Positions 40,001-50,122 of a DNA stretch of 64,000 nt are shown one piece after another. Origin of the DNA: Lumbricus rubellus (lineage: Eukaryota > Annelida > Clitellata > Crassiclitellata > Lumbricidae); the NCBI GenBank assembly GCA_945859605.1, contig OX243818.1, positions 39,529,262 through 39,593,261 of the forward strand. Direction: 5' to 3'. The first letter of the stretch is position 1. Each line of letters opens with the position of its first letter. The notes beneath the pieces were generated by a model. It was not told where the DNA came from and made no database searches. It was given only the letters and a program-made list of their open reading frames with translations. Made by a program: the position numbers and the translations under genes.

Positions 40001-40879
40001 GTCTTCGTTCTTCATATTAATAATAGCCTTTTTATTCGCTAAATAATCTGGAAGTGGAATATAAGAACTACCTTTCAATGGTTTATATACCACTGTATCG
40101 ATATCCAACTTCAAAACGGTTTTGAATCTCCAATTACTCCCCCGCATCTGAAAACTTGCCATGCTCTCCTTAATTTTATCCGCTGCGTTGGTATATATTT
40201 CTCTCACATCGGTTGCTTCTAAAATAATATCACTCTTTGATTTGAAATTAGGCTCAGCCGTTACTACTTCACCGGTTTTCATATCTACTTTCTCCATTTC
40301 GCACATGAGATCGAGTTGAACTTTTACCCCACGATTTTTCCCAAGCAGCCTAACTACCTGCGGTCTTACAGCCTTGAGAAAAGTTGCAACATCGATCCCG
40401 TTGTCGCCGTCGATCGTGTATCTTTTTGTAAACCCTTTGATAGCCGTCGCAGTCTCTCGAAGTTTGAACCTATGAATGGGCGGTTTTATTTGCGGGGGTA
40501 ACTGACTAATCTCACGAGTCAGCCAATCCGAAAAAACTATTTTATTTTTCCCCGTATTCAAAAATTTCCAAGTAGTAGTCAAGAATGTCGTAAGTTCCGC
40601 TTTTGCTAATCTCGAGTATCCCCGCACACCCCTCTTTTTCGCAATTTCGCGCAATTCTCGTACAGTGGCGGGAGTATGCGCTGGTGTTTTGTTGACCTGA
40701 GCCCGAGCGCCTAGTCGATCTCCCTGCGATATGAACGCTATGAGTTCCGCTTTTCGCAAACTCGAGTATCCTCTTTGTCCTCTCTGTTTAGGAATTTGTC
40801 GTAATTCTTTCAGATTATACGATGAGTAGTCCATTTTATATTGGGATCTCCTGTCTTTAGGCCGAGCTGTATATTCCAT
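37025..40879 (-). CDS. Protein-primed DNA polymerase B with N-terminal SAP-like repeats
   Basis: 1284 residues. Two SAP-like motifs lie at about 22-50 (LKELRQIPKQRG) and 72-100 (VRELREIAKKRG). Exonuclease motifs: YFADFESF (Asp470, Glu472), FHNLTGYDSH (about 614-623) and YNLSDVLLLADVF (about 777-789). A Zn-binding insert of endonuclease VII style (CHICGGEL, DHCHLTGKFRG) is near 580-600. Polymerase motifs A (YLDANNLYGWAMSKPLP, about 876), B (KLMNNSVFGKT, about 1020) and C (FTDTDSL, about 1118) are intact. It replicates the element by protein priming in related systems. A second ATG at 40834, preceded by CAATATAAA like other starts here, may be the real one. Confidence 0.93.
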   Translation of the reverse strand: MEYTARPKDRRSQYKMDYSSYNLKELRQIPKQRGQRGYSSLRKAELIAFISQGDRLGARAQVNKTPAHTPATVRELREIAKKRGVRGYSRLAKAELTTFLTTTWKFLNTGKNKIVFSDWLTREISQLPPQIKPPIHRFKLRETATAIKGFTKRYTIDGDNGIDVATFLKAVRPQVVRLLGKNRGVKVQLDLMCEMEKVDMKTGEVVTAEPNFKSKSDIILEATDVREIYTNAADKIKESMASFQMRGSNWRFKTVLKLDIDTVVYKPLKGSSYIPLPDYLANKKAIINMKNEDDECFKWCVTRAVNPVDKNTERITKELIRQSEELNWSGIEFPVAADANVLSKFERNNNISVNVFGYEKEVNVFPLYISKHENDRCVDLLLISDGEKKHYCWIKNFNRLLALRTEKSHNSMHYCRRCLIGFRKVESLHKHTEYCSQQDAQRIELPEPGTMLSFTHHYRKMRVPFVYFADFESFIKPIGTCQPVPSTSYTNKYQKHTPSSFCYHLKCFDEDVYSQEPVRFTAENDDDDVAQLFIDSIEENVKRIYNEFKFPKKMIFGKTEQKCYDEAVNCHICGGELREDRVRDHCHLTGKFRGAAHNLCNLKYKVPKFFPVVFHNLTGYDSHLFIKKLRGEHGEKIKCIPCNEEKYVSFSREVVVDKFVDADGKEREVKRELRFIDSFRFMPQSLDALSKNLQKDQCKNLGKFFEGEKLDLLLRKGVYPYDYVDGVERLDETELPSKHAFYSKLTDSGISEKDYAHAKTVWVKFECKTLRQYHDLYNLSDVLLLADVFENFRDACMKHYNLDPAWYYTSPGLSWDAALKTTGVELELLSDYNMLLMIKQGIRGGVSTISHRYAKANNEYMGEAFNPTQHSVFIPYLDANNLYGWAMSKPLPTHGFEWMNDGELNDWRSITERDGVGCVLEVDLEYPKELHDLHNDYPLAPESVKPAGSNVAKLIPNLNDKVKYVVHYENLKLYESLGLKIVKIHRGIKFVESAWLKKYIDLNTNLRTKATNDFEKDFFKLMNNSVFGKTMEAIENRVDIRLVSDEKEAIKLAAKTNYDRRTIFDENLIAVHMKKTKLFYNKPIYLGMCILDVSKTLMYDFHYNYIKAKYGDRAKLLFTDTDSLAYEIKTEDFYKDISCDVQSMFDTSDYPKDHPSGIETGVNKKVVGMFKDEAAGKQIEEFVGLRSKLYSYKMAGEDYKKCKGVKKNVVKKSITHADYKDCVFTKRQQSRAMNVIRSYRHEIYTEEVNKIALSANDDKRVIMGDGIHTLAYGHYTLKTKQNKE

Positions 40880-41004
40880 TTTCAGTTATTTTCTATACGC
40901 CGGAGAAAAAAAATAATAATATTCGATTGATCCGAAAACGATTATAAACCAACGGTGTAAAATCGTTTGCGATATTGTAATCCCATATCTACGTCGTAGC
41001 CCAC

Positions 41005-41322
41005 TCATGCCCTTACATCACACAGACATGAGTTGCCATTGCATTGACAATTAACGACGATGATCTCGTTGTCGATCAAACTAACATCACACGGGGGTGA
41101 GTTGCCATTGCGTTGACGACGAACGACGATGGTCTCGCATGGCCCTTGTTGTCGATCCGGCTGTGGATTCTTGCATGAGCATTCATCGTCGTAGCATCCG
41201 CGGGTGTGGGCGTCAACTTTAGCAATGAACTTCGCTATCCACCGTCTTGTAAAATATGCATGCTTGCCACTGCGCTCGGCGATTTTTCGTAATTCAGTAA
41301 CAGTTTTCTTCGAGTAGTCCAT
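41005..41322 (-). CDS. SAP-like terminal-repeat protein (right)
   Basis: 105 residues, homologous to the protein at 25687-26106: the same SAP-like N-terminus (TVTELRKIAERSG), then one and a half of the RNGNS-containing repeats. It reads inward from the right end as its partner reads inward from the left, so the diverged terminal repeats each contain a gene. It is shorter, with an extra Cys-containing insert (CYDDECSCKN). Function unknown; DNA binding is plausible. Confidence 0.6.
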   Translation of the reverse strand: MDYSKKTVTELRKIAERSGKHAYFTRRWIAKFIAKVDAHTRGCYDDECSCKNPQPDRQQGPCETIVVRRQRNGNSPPCDVSLIDNEIIVVNCQCNGNSCLCDVRA

Positions 41323-41339
41323 TTTGTATACGCCAGAGA

Positions 41340-41432
41340 AAATTTTTTTACTTTTTTTTACTTTTTTTACTTTTTTTACTTTTTTTACTTTTTTTTTTAC
41401 TTTTTTACTTTTTTTACTTTTTTTACTTTTTT
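41340..41432. repeat. (TTTTTTTAC)n minisatellite near the Polinton right end
   Basis: About ten units of 8-10 bp, T-rich with AC spacers. They are absent from the equivalent place at the left end. Confidence 0.85.
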
Positions 41433-41520
41433 AAGGCTGTATTAGTCAAATGGACGAAAGTGAAGGCTGTACTGGTCAAATGGGCGAGGGTCAAGGCTGT
41501 ACTGGTTGAATGGACGGAGA

Positions 41521-41569
41521 TCAAGGCTGTACTGGTCAAATGAGTCAAATGCCTTATTCCTGTTCTACT
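41521..41569 (-). repeat. Polinton right terminal inverted repeat (perfect part)
   Basis: Exact complement of 25449-25497. It is followed on the right by CACCTA (41570-41575). Degenerate 31-bp units with GGCTGTACTGGTCAAATG lie just inside it to about 41440. Confidence 0.9.
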
Positions 41570-42463
41570 CACCTATGGATTCAGCATTCATTTCTGCACA
41601 AAATGGTATATTTAGGTTTAACATATATGAAAGCACCCCGAAGTTATGAATTTTTTACCGTAGGCACCCGTCGATTCCACAAAATATATACTTTCGCATA
41701 AGCAAAATATTCGATTCTGTGTGTTTAACATAATTTATTTAATTAAAAATAGTTTACATATAATAAAGTCCAATATTCAACTATAAAAACTAGTAATAAG
41801 TTAATTTTAGTTACAATAAAAAGAGAAAAAACATGTAAAACATGCTGAAAAACGTTTACGCAGACTTATCGGTTTGCGTTGTAAAAAAACTCCAACATTT
41901 TCACACATTTAAATTTATTTTGAGCACTTCCGGTCATCAAATGTCAAATTAATTGGTATCAAAAAATAGCCCTAAATGCACTCTATAGAATGACATAATT
42001 TATTTCTCTTAAAAAATAAATTATGAATAATTTTTAATAGGAAAAACATGACAATTTTTTGAAAATAAAACACCTTTATTTATATTTTAATTTATTTTGA
42101 GCACTTCCGGTTGCCAAAAGACAACTCCGTGACCACCAAAATGTAGCCCTACATTCCCTCTACAGAATGGTGTAATTGGTGTCTCTTCATGTCAAATAAT
42201 CTAAGGGGGGTGGTATCCACCACCCCCTGGTGCCTCGGGTATATCGGGTATAACTTTTGAATGGTATGGTATATCATCACACATTTTAGCTCAGAATGTG
42301 TGCAAATGAATCCTCTACAGCTACCTAAAACGTCAAAATTTTATTCCTAACGAAAAAAAAATTATTTGGGAAAAACCTAGGGGGGGATACCACCCCCCCT
42401 GGTAGCCCGAGGGTTAAATAGCCTACATGTTACAGTAGGCCTAGTACACATTTTAAGGATATA

Positions 42464-43462
42464 CACCGTGACTCAAAAAAAAGTAAGCCAAATTGTTTTG
42501 CATATATCTCTAATACCTGATGACATATCAAGCAACAATTTTCCAAATATTTAGACAAGTGGACCAAGAATATGATTCAAAAATTTCATGAAATAAATTT
42601 GAACGGATAAAAAGATATGAATATTTAAACTTCATATACCGAAATTGCAGTTTACAAGCAATTTTCTGTCAGATTCAATAAAAAGTAAGCCAAACAATTT
42701 TTTTTACATCTCTGATGTCTAATGAGTAATCATAAAAACTTTTCCCAGATATTTAGGTAATTGAACCAAGAATAGGATTCCAAAATTTCATGTCATAAAT
42801 GTGAAGGGATAGAAGGATATGGATTTTTCAACTTCATCACCCGAAATTTCAGTTTTCAGCAAGTCTGTTATTGTGTAGACTTCATTTCTCCCACATTATG
42901 GCCTCCGAACAGTCCAGATTTGAATCCTGTCGACTATAAAATGTGGAGCGTGATGCAAGATCGAGCCTACCAGACAACAATCCATTATCTAAACGATCTG
43001 AAGCAACGCTTGTTGGAAGTGCGGGATGGCCTGAACCAGAGGATAATCGACGTTGTTGTTGCCATTGCAATGGCGCCAGCGCCCTCAGGCTTGCGTGGAA
43101 GCAGGAGGGGGACATTTTGAGCATCTTATTTAATTAAATTATCAAACCATACTGTTGGGGTCATATTGGTAGTTCAATTCTCTACATATCTGGAAAATTT
43201 TAGAATGATTAATCAACAGGCATTGGAGATAATAGGGAAACAGTTTATCGAATCTGACAGAAACTTGCTTGTAAACTGCAATTTCGGTATATGAAGTTTA
43301 AATATTCATATCTTTTTATCCGATCAACTTTATTTCATGAAATTTTTGAATCATATTCTTGGTCCACTTGTCTAAATATTTGGAAAATTGTTGCTTGATA
43401 TGTCATCAGGTGTTAGAGATATATGCAAAACAATTTGGCTTACTTTTTTTTGAGTCACGGTG
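42464..43462 (+). mobile_element. Mariner-like element with long inverted repeats and transposase remnant
   Basis: The ends are CACCGTGACTCAAAAAAAAG and its complement, flanked by TA (42462-42463 and 43463-43464). The inverted arms are similar for about 220 bp. On +, 42895-43120 encodes the C-terminal part of a mariner-type transposase (PPNSPDLNPVDYKMW, then YLNDLKQRLLEV), holding the third acidic residue; the rest is missing. The length is 999 bp, non-autonomous. Confidence 0.8.
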
Positions 43463-43599
43463 TATATCTGTTACCATAAATGGAGGGCTACATTAATTTT
43501 TTCCCAACTCACTTATTGGAAATATCCTATCATCACCTTTCGTAGCCAAAGTGAATTGAATGGAAGAAGGTATATTGTGAGAAGAAATGAGTCACGCAG

Positions 43600-43945
43600 C
43601 GTATCTCCTAGACTAGACGATAGCATTGCTGCCTTGGTGTGGCAATGCCTTCGTGGTAGCGCTTATGCGCATCTGAGTGTGCTTTGTCGTCCGTTCTCGG
43701 GCACAGCTGGCCGTCGAGCCCTTCGTTTACAAGTATGCTAATGGGGAATTTCTAGTTCCCCGCTCTAGCATCCCAACTAGTCAACGTCACGCATTCTCAA
43801 CAGTTACTGTTGTTCCATACACTTGGAATGAACTTTCATTGGGGATGCACCTACAATCCTACATGTACTCTTTAGAAATAATGCCAGTACTTTTCACAAT
43901 TTTCTTAAATCTAATTTACTCCGCCGTGGTTGGGCTGGGATAGCT
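43600..43945 (+). mobile_element. Degenerate non-LTR retrotransposon 3' fragment
   Basis: Broken frames on + contain VPRSSIPTSQRHAFSTV and PYTWNELSLGM, the pattern found at the C-terminus of several LINE reverse transcriptases (RAFS...WN.LP). Stops and frame changes are present. Confidence 0.5.
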
Positions 43946-43951
43946 TCTGAG

Positions 43952-44426
43952 GGTTCCACGACAACTGGTCCATCGACAACTCGTCCAACGACAACTAGTC
44001 CACCGACAACTCGTCCACCGAAATAGAAGCCGGATTAATGAGAAAACGCTTGAGAAATGGAAGCTGGATGAAGGTTTTTACAGGTGAAATAGAAGCTGGA
44101 TTGATGAAAAACCGCTTAAGAAATAAAAGATGGATCAAGTTTTTTTCTATCTGAAATAAAAGCTGGATGCATGTTGAGACACATGATGAAAATCGTCAAT
44201 TCAGCTTCTATTTAAGCAAGAAAACCATTAGACTTTTTTTCATAAACCCAGCTCCTATTTCGTAAATAAAGAACTTTCATCCGGCTTCCATTTCTCAAGC
44301 GCTTTCTCGTTAATCCGGCTTCTATTTCAGTGGACCAGTTGTCGGTGGACCAGTTGTCGGTGGACCAGTTGTCCATGGACGAGTTGTCGTTGGACGAGTT
44401 GTCGTTGGACGAGTTGTCGTGACACC
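43952..44426. mobile_element. Foldback element 2
   Basis: 475 bp, same structure as 21284-21760: outer ACAACTCGTCCACCG-type unit arrays and inverted GAAATAGAAGCTGG arms. A perfect 8-bp target duplication, CTTCTGAG, lies at 43944-43951 and 44427-44434. Confidence 0.8.
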
Positions 44427-44639
44427 CTTCTGAGTGACTATTTTGGATGGGCGCTATGCACATTTTCGAAATGAATTAATGAATGAATTTTGTAGCTATG
44501 AGGATTTACAGATGACGATTCATTCCCTCAGCGACACCACACTCGATTCAGTTCGGTCATTTGTTAGTGTCTGACTGTGGAATTTCACTGAATCTCGATT
44601 TCTCTTCTCTTTCCAACAACGGAAGAATACAACGGAGAT

Positions 44640-44760
44640 TTTAATCAACATAGCATTTGACCCGACGAACAGAAAACAGTTGGTAGTCCGAGGAAACTAT
44701 AATTATTGTTTAGGATGGTTTGATGTTTAGGCCTACACCTCCACTGATATAAAAATATTT
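44640..44760 (+). pseudogene. Remnant of a type 1 propeller 3' end
   Basis: A short translated stretch (IAFDPTNRKQLVVRGNY) parallels the last blade of gene A (YDEHNKQLIVGGD). Sequence just downstream (TTTGATGTTTAGGCCTACAC) is repeated near 50320 and 63690. Stops are present. I read these as remains of former type 1 copies upstream of type 2 genes. Confidence 0.4.
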
Positions 44761-45157
44761 CTGCATCTAAAAATTCTCACAATCGCATAATTATGTCAGA
44801 CAAATAAATCAGAATAATTTATAACTCTATTATTATTGTTTTTAAAAAAAAATATTATAGGCCTATTCTTTGTCTCCAGGGTTGACTACTGCTACAGCCT
44901 AATTTAGACGGACTGCTGAGTTGCAGTCCAGGCCCTTTGTGAGTTCGGGTGGAATTTTTTAAACATAAAACAATTTTTTAATTGATATATATTCTGATTG
45001 TGATAGAGTGATCAGCCTGATACAGTGATAATAGAGAAACCGAAACTTTGAGTCGATGTGCACTTTGTGCAGTGCTAGATGGAGAACTATAACATTAGCT
45101 GAAGTCAAACATGCTGTAACTACATGTACATGTAACTAAGACAAAAATAAAATTAAA

Positions 45158-45222
45158 ATGCATGACATCACGGTATAATAATTATTGTCCGACGTCATTG
45201 CACAAATGGAATAACGACGCCA
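45158..45222 (+). promoter_or_regulatory. Conserved upstream block of gene D with CRE-like site
   Basis: ATGCATGACATCACGGT, then GTCCGACGTCATT, then CGACGCCATT, in the same order as upstream of C, E and F, about 115-180 nt before the ATG. Confidence 0.5.
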
Positions 45223-45335
45223 TTAAATAAGTAACAATTTTGATTAAATTTTATTCCAACTCTTTCATAACAGTTAACGGTTAGGTCTTAATTAAATTTT
45301 CGCCTCATTATGAGAATAAAAGCAAGCTAGACAAA

Positions 45336-48300
45336 ATGTCGAAGAGAACGTCAGACGAGTCTAACAACAAAGATGAAGGATCAGATTGTAAGTTAGTCTC
45401 ATACATCTTCGTTAGTATAGACTTAAAGGCATACACAAGCGTACCCGCATCGCCTTTGTAAGATTGCATAGGTTTTTATGTGTGCCGATAGGTCTATTTC
45501 AGACAGATAATAATTGAATTTATATTATGTTTGCATTTGTTTATTTTGTAGCTGATTCGCGTCAAGAAGACAATGCTAAACGTGTCAAACTCACTTTATC
45601 GAGTGACAAAACGGTGAGCTAAGTTTAGTATCAAGATGTAGGCCTAAGACACCGCCCTCTTTTTCAGAACATTCCAATTGTGTGATAGGCCTAGTCAATT
45701 TTACTAGAACGAATGAATTATTATTATTCTATTGGCAACTGAGATGCTGCTTTAACCATGACCTCCTAACAGGATGTCTATAATATGTTTGTCCAGCAGG
45801 GCTCTGATGTGCACCAATATAAGACTAGAAACTTTTTAGCATACGGCGAATACTAACTCTCGTAGATTTTCTAGGCGCTTAGTACTCATTTCTTCTTAAC
45901 ATTAAGGACAACGTAATATTAAGGAAACACTTATACATGTATAAAATAAATACTGCGATCCTATTGATTCAATTGAAAGTAAACTAAACCATTGTTGGTT
46001 AAATAGTTAGCATCAGTTAAGTTAGGTATAAAGAGTAAAGTCCATCGAGTTCCATGTGGAACTGTGACTGGAACACAGGGAGGCGCTCATTTCCTTTTCA
46101 ATAGCCTTGAGCTAGCAATGGACGAATCCCAAGATCACGCGGGCATAAAGGAAGATTATTTACTTGGTTATCTTCATCACTATAGCATCCCTTTCATAGT
46201 CGGAATAAATCACTTTACAAGCATTAGGTGTACGGCAAGAGATAATTCCCGCTGTGGCGAACTCAGACTGCCCTTCAGTTATTATTGCGTTTTATTTCAA
46301 AATAAATTATGCTTAGGCCTACCCTCGTTGAGAAAAGTGTGGTCGTGTCTAATATTTGGATTGAATTATTTTCCTTTCATATACTATGAAAAAAAAATTG
46401 AAATGTTGTTCGGAAATGTATAATATTCTTCCTTTCTGCCTGTAGTTTCATGATCTGCCAGTCGAGGTACTTGAGCGTCTCCTGGTTAAAGCCATAGTTA
46501 TGGAAGTGAAGAGCATGAAGCTGGTCAAAAGCGTCTGGAAGGAAAAAGCTGATCTCGCGATATACCGATTTCGAGCTGTCTGCTCGCAATGGGACAAAAT
46601 CCTTCAGAACAACTTGTGTATAAGTGAAATTCACAACATTCTGGACCGCACCGGTTAGTTCATGAAGCAAACAAGTTCTGTTCATCAGATCTTATATTAT
46701 ATTATCTAAGTTGGTGACTTGGTGTGTTTGCTTGTTATATGAGCAGTTGAACACATCCCCAGTTTTGAAGCAATCTACCCCAATCCATCGCAGTGGCTCA
46801 GGGTTGACCTGGGGCAGGTTCGCGAGTCTCTGCCACCATGGGGCCAGGGTGGGGTGGACAAAACCCTCATTTTTGCTACTTTTCAGCCGTTGCCATGCAT
46901 AGTTTCGAACTTATTCACCTGAAACGTTGCAGCTAGACAGATTTTTACACGGGCAACCTCGCCTCCACCCAACACACACTTCGGCTCGCAAGGCCTGGTG
47001 GGGGCAGGGTATTGTTGGGGGAATTTTCCGGATTTTGTTTTTCACCGTACCGTTCGAGGTCGGAGTGTGGTGGGGTGGGGTGGGGTGTGGCGGGGTGGGG
47101 GTAGAAACTTTCCCCAAATCCAAGATTTCACGGGTGGCGTACCGGATGAGGTCGGAGTACGGTGAGGTATGGGAGGTGTGGTGGGGCGAGAGAGAGGAAG
47201 AGAGGGATGGTGGGGATGGAGGAAGAGACGAAAGGACGAAGTGGGATTGGGAATGGGGAGGTGTAGAGGGGTGGAAGAAGGGGAGTGGGAAGGGACGAAG
47301 GGGAAGGGACGGCGAGAGAGGAGTGAGAGGAAGAGGTAGGGAGGTTAGGAGGAGATGGGAGAAGGCGAAGAGGGAGGGTGTGGTGAGGAGGAGGGGGATG
47401 AAGGGACGGACGCAGGGATGGACGGACGGACGGATGGGGAAGTAATGGGACGAAGTGAGGGTGAGGATGTATTGATTGGCCGGGAACGCGGCGAATCCTA
47501 AAATTCCAGTGCAACGCCGGGTACCCATCTAGTTAAATATAAATCTTATCAGAAGTACAATGGGGGAAAACCTGAGACTTGAGAACTGATGATTGTTAAT
47601 CTCACCCTCGCGATTCACAGTTCAACACGATGACCATAAATATTATCATAACTTTCTCTGAGCTAACACTGTAGGCCCTACATGGAAATAACTGTCAACA
47701 AAAGAAATATAAACAATATTGATCTAAAATAATATGCTATATGATAGGTTTACGACGATAAACGTGGATTCGGAAAAGTACTTCCATCAGAGCGACTGTG
47801 GGTCTAATCAATCCCATTCTCGACAAGCATACGTCGACTATGACATCTCCAGTAAATAGCTCCACGCATTTGACTTTAAATAATTTATTTCAGATAAGTC
47901 TTGTCAATGAAATGGTTAGCATGCGTTCACCAGTAGTATGTTTATCTAATAGTCAATTTGTTCATCTATGTTGATTGTTCTACATGTATGTTGCTAATAC
48001 ATAATTATGAATAATTGAATGTTTCATTTGCTTACCTTTTATTGAAATAATAACATTTTTAGCTCAAGTGACGTACCGCGTTGACCTCTTACAGCTCTCT
48101 CCCACTCAGGCAGAAGTCATCATAGCAACTGCATTGAGAGACGAAATATTCATGGTCTTCGAACAAGACGATCAAACCAGCATCGTTGTCTACGACCGCC
48201 ACAACACGGAGGATGGGAAAGACGTCATTCCTTTGCCGGGAATGAGTCTAACGAGCATAGTAGGCTGCAACGTTTCAAACTGTGTGTATGTGCTTAACAA

Positions 48301-48946
48301 AGAGGCGCATTGCTTTTCAGTCTCACGCATTACGAAGGTTGCTGAACATCAGTTTCAAATATCACCATTGGTATGCAATTTGTTGCAACCTGTCTCATAC
48401 TTGTCCGTATCATCCAGTGGTAAGCTTGTCATCCTTTCAAGAGACATCATTACAAGTCGCATGATTTCAGGGCAGCTCAAAATTAATCCTTGCCTGGTAA
48501 AGATATATGATCCGAGTGGTTCCCTGCTGCACGAAATAACATTGAGTCCAGACATTATCAGCATCAGATATGTCTTCGAAGCCATTGAGAAGTCCAATGG
48601 AAATATTCTGTTGGCTTCTGTGTATGCATCAAAATTTCTGTTAACAGAGATCGATGTGACCGGGAGACTACTACATCAATCACAATCAGCACTTTTGGGA
48701 CCGGCTGGTACAAGCGTGGTTGATATTCATGGCCGAATTTTGATATGCGATCAAGACAGCAGCATGGAACTTTTAGACTCTGAACTAAATCCTCTGGAAT
48801 TCAAGGATCAGAATCAGCACGAGGGTCAGTTTGATAACTCTTCTGGATTGGACTACAATAGCGAGAGGAATGAGATAGTGCGTGTGTGTGACCTAACGAG
48901 TAATATGGCCAAGGTTTTAACTATCTTCCGTTTCAAAGAGATATAG
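45336..48946 (+). CDS. Gene D: F-box-like + beta-propeller protein (type 2)
   Basis: Exons 45336-45387, 45552-45613, 46446-46653 and 48063-48946 total 1206 nt (401 residues). Exon sizes 52, 62 and 208 nt are identical to those of C, E and F. The F-box-like exon reads HDLPVEVLERLL and later RAVCSQWDKIL. The propeller ends KVLTIFRFKEI and stops normally. A possible SCF-type receptor role is by analogy only. Intron 3 contains Helitron 2 (46690-47532). The conserved CRE-like block lies upstream. The TAG stop region is the site where gene C received a transposon. Confidence 0.8.
46690..47532 (+). mobile_element. Non-autonomous Helitron 2
   Basis: It starts TC after A (TCTTATATTATATTATC) and ends GCAACGCCGGGTACCCATCTAG before T, closely matching the 3' end of Helitron 1 (10327-11439). 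The interior shares the subunit ATTTCACGGGTGGCGTACCG and a G-rich low-complexity tract. Comparison with the same intron in genes C and F shows the insertion. It encodes no Rep/helicase. Confidence 0.6.
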
Positions 48947-49907
48947 AACACTCGAAATGATTTATACCACGCATTCAGTTTCTTTTCTCATGATATAGTT
49001 TCGATTATTTTCTCGTGTAATCTAACGGTAGTTTCTTATCAATGTCTGAAGTGCTAACTAACGTTTAGAAATATCATTTTTAACTGAACTTAGGCTACGT
49101 GTCACGCTTTACATCGCTCGAATAACTAAAAACAACTTGAATCTTCTTTATTTGTGTGTTTCGTTTTAAGAAATTATCAAATTGCGTTTGTTTGCATTTG
49201 GCATTTAAGGACAGTTTGACGACCAGAGCGAGCTATGAAGGTATTTTTAGAACTTTATCAATATCAAAGCATACACAGCACTTCGTTACTGGTTGCACTC
49301 TGCCAGTGTCAGTCCCAAGCCTTGAAAAAGGATGAAATAAATGTCACCTCCACATTGTTTAAATGATTGAATTTCCGTATTGTAGCCTAATTGTAGGAAT
49401 TTAAGCTGTCATCCTTAATGAAAATGCTCAGTTTTCAATGATGTCAGTCATGGTTTAAGACTTGTAAGTGTCACATCTCAATTGCATAAAACTTTTTGTT
49501 TTCCACACTGCAACCGTAGCTTGTTACACTATAACCTTCACAAAAGTATTCATGATTTCAGTGCTCAGATACATGGCCTAAGACTTCAATAAATGTCCCT
49601 TACCATTTTTAAAGTATTTTCAATTTGTAAACTGTAATGGCAACATTTTAAGCTGTCATCTTAACAAAATTGATCAATAAAGATGAACAATGGAAAACAC
49701 TTAAGAAAATTATGATGCAACATGGTAAATGCAACCCAGCAATGACTACTATTCTCTAAAGTTTCAACAGACTTGAACAGAGTAACAGAAACGAAATGAA
49801 ACTCCTCGCAGGACAATAGGTTCTACAGGATCGTTGTATAATTCAATATAAGTGGGACTGATCATAATATGCTATTTAGAATATGCAGCAATAGCGTCAT
49901 TACCCTT

Positions 49908-50122
49908 TGTGAGGCGGTGTTCTAGTGGGTATGTTCGTTGCCATTCAGCCGAAGGGTTGCAGGTTCGAATCCATCTCAGGTCGCCGCGTATAGGGACCTT
50001 CATTCGCAGTGTCCGTTCTGTAGTCAGAAGCGCCTCTGAGTAGGAAGCGGTGGGAGGGGTGGGGAGGGGTGGGGAGGGGTGGGAGGGGAGGGGTGGGGAG
50101 GGAGGGGTGGGAGGGGTTGAAA
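49908..50122 (+). mobile_element. tRNA-derived SINE with G-rich minisatellite tail
   Basis: The head has the B box GGTTCGAATCC and a body like the copy at 23771. From about 50046 to 50122 it runs into a (GGGGTGGGGA)n-type minisatellite, which has G-quadruplex potential. Confidence 0.5.

Larger units (their letters stand above)
25449..41569 (+). mobile_element. Polinton/Maverick (adintovirus-like) element, 16,121 bp
   Basis: Both ends begin AGTAGAACAGG and match perfectly for 49 bp. The 6-bp target duplication CACCTA is at 25443-25448 and 41570-41575. A 5'-AG terminus and 6-bp duplication are standard for Polintons. The content is diagnostic: protein-primed DNA polymerase B, retroviral-type integrase, FtsK/HerA-type packaging ATPase, adenain-like protease, double-jelly-roll capsid protein and penton-like protein, with virion accessory genes. 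Genes are packed tightly without visible introns. The AGGCCT word that is dense outside is rare inside (two seen, about 26244 and 35025). Lesions: A-run frameshifts at about 32145 and 36990, and a short integrase catalytic spacing. Confidence 0.93.
25335..42413 (-). mobile_element. piggyBac-like element, inverted copy split by the Polinton
   Basis: The outer parts (25335-25448 and 41576-42413, about 952 bp) are the reverse complement of the copy at 1838-2813. TTAA flanks both ends (25331-25334 and 42414-42417). The Polinton lies between its halves with a CACCTA duplication. Since the two copies are similar on both sides of the insertion, the nested order (piggyBac-like first, Polinton second) is clear. 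Confidence 0.8.

Noticed and set aside
46911..47528. Open frames of 128-205 residues on both strands
   Set aside because: Same kind of purine-rich low-complexity sequence inside Helitron 2.
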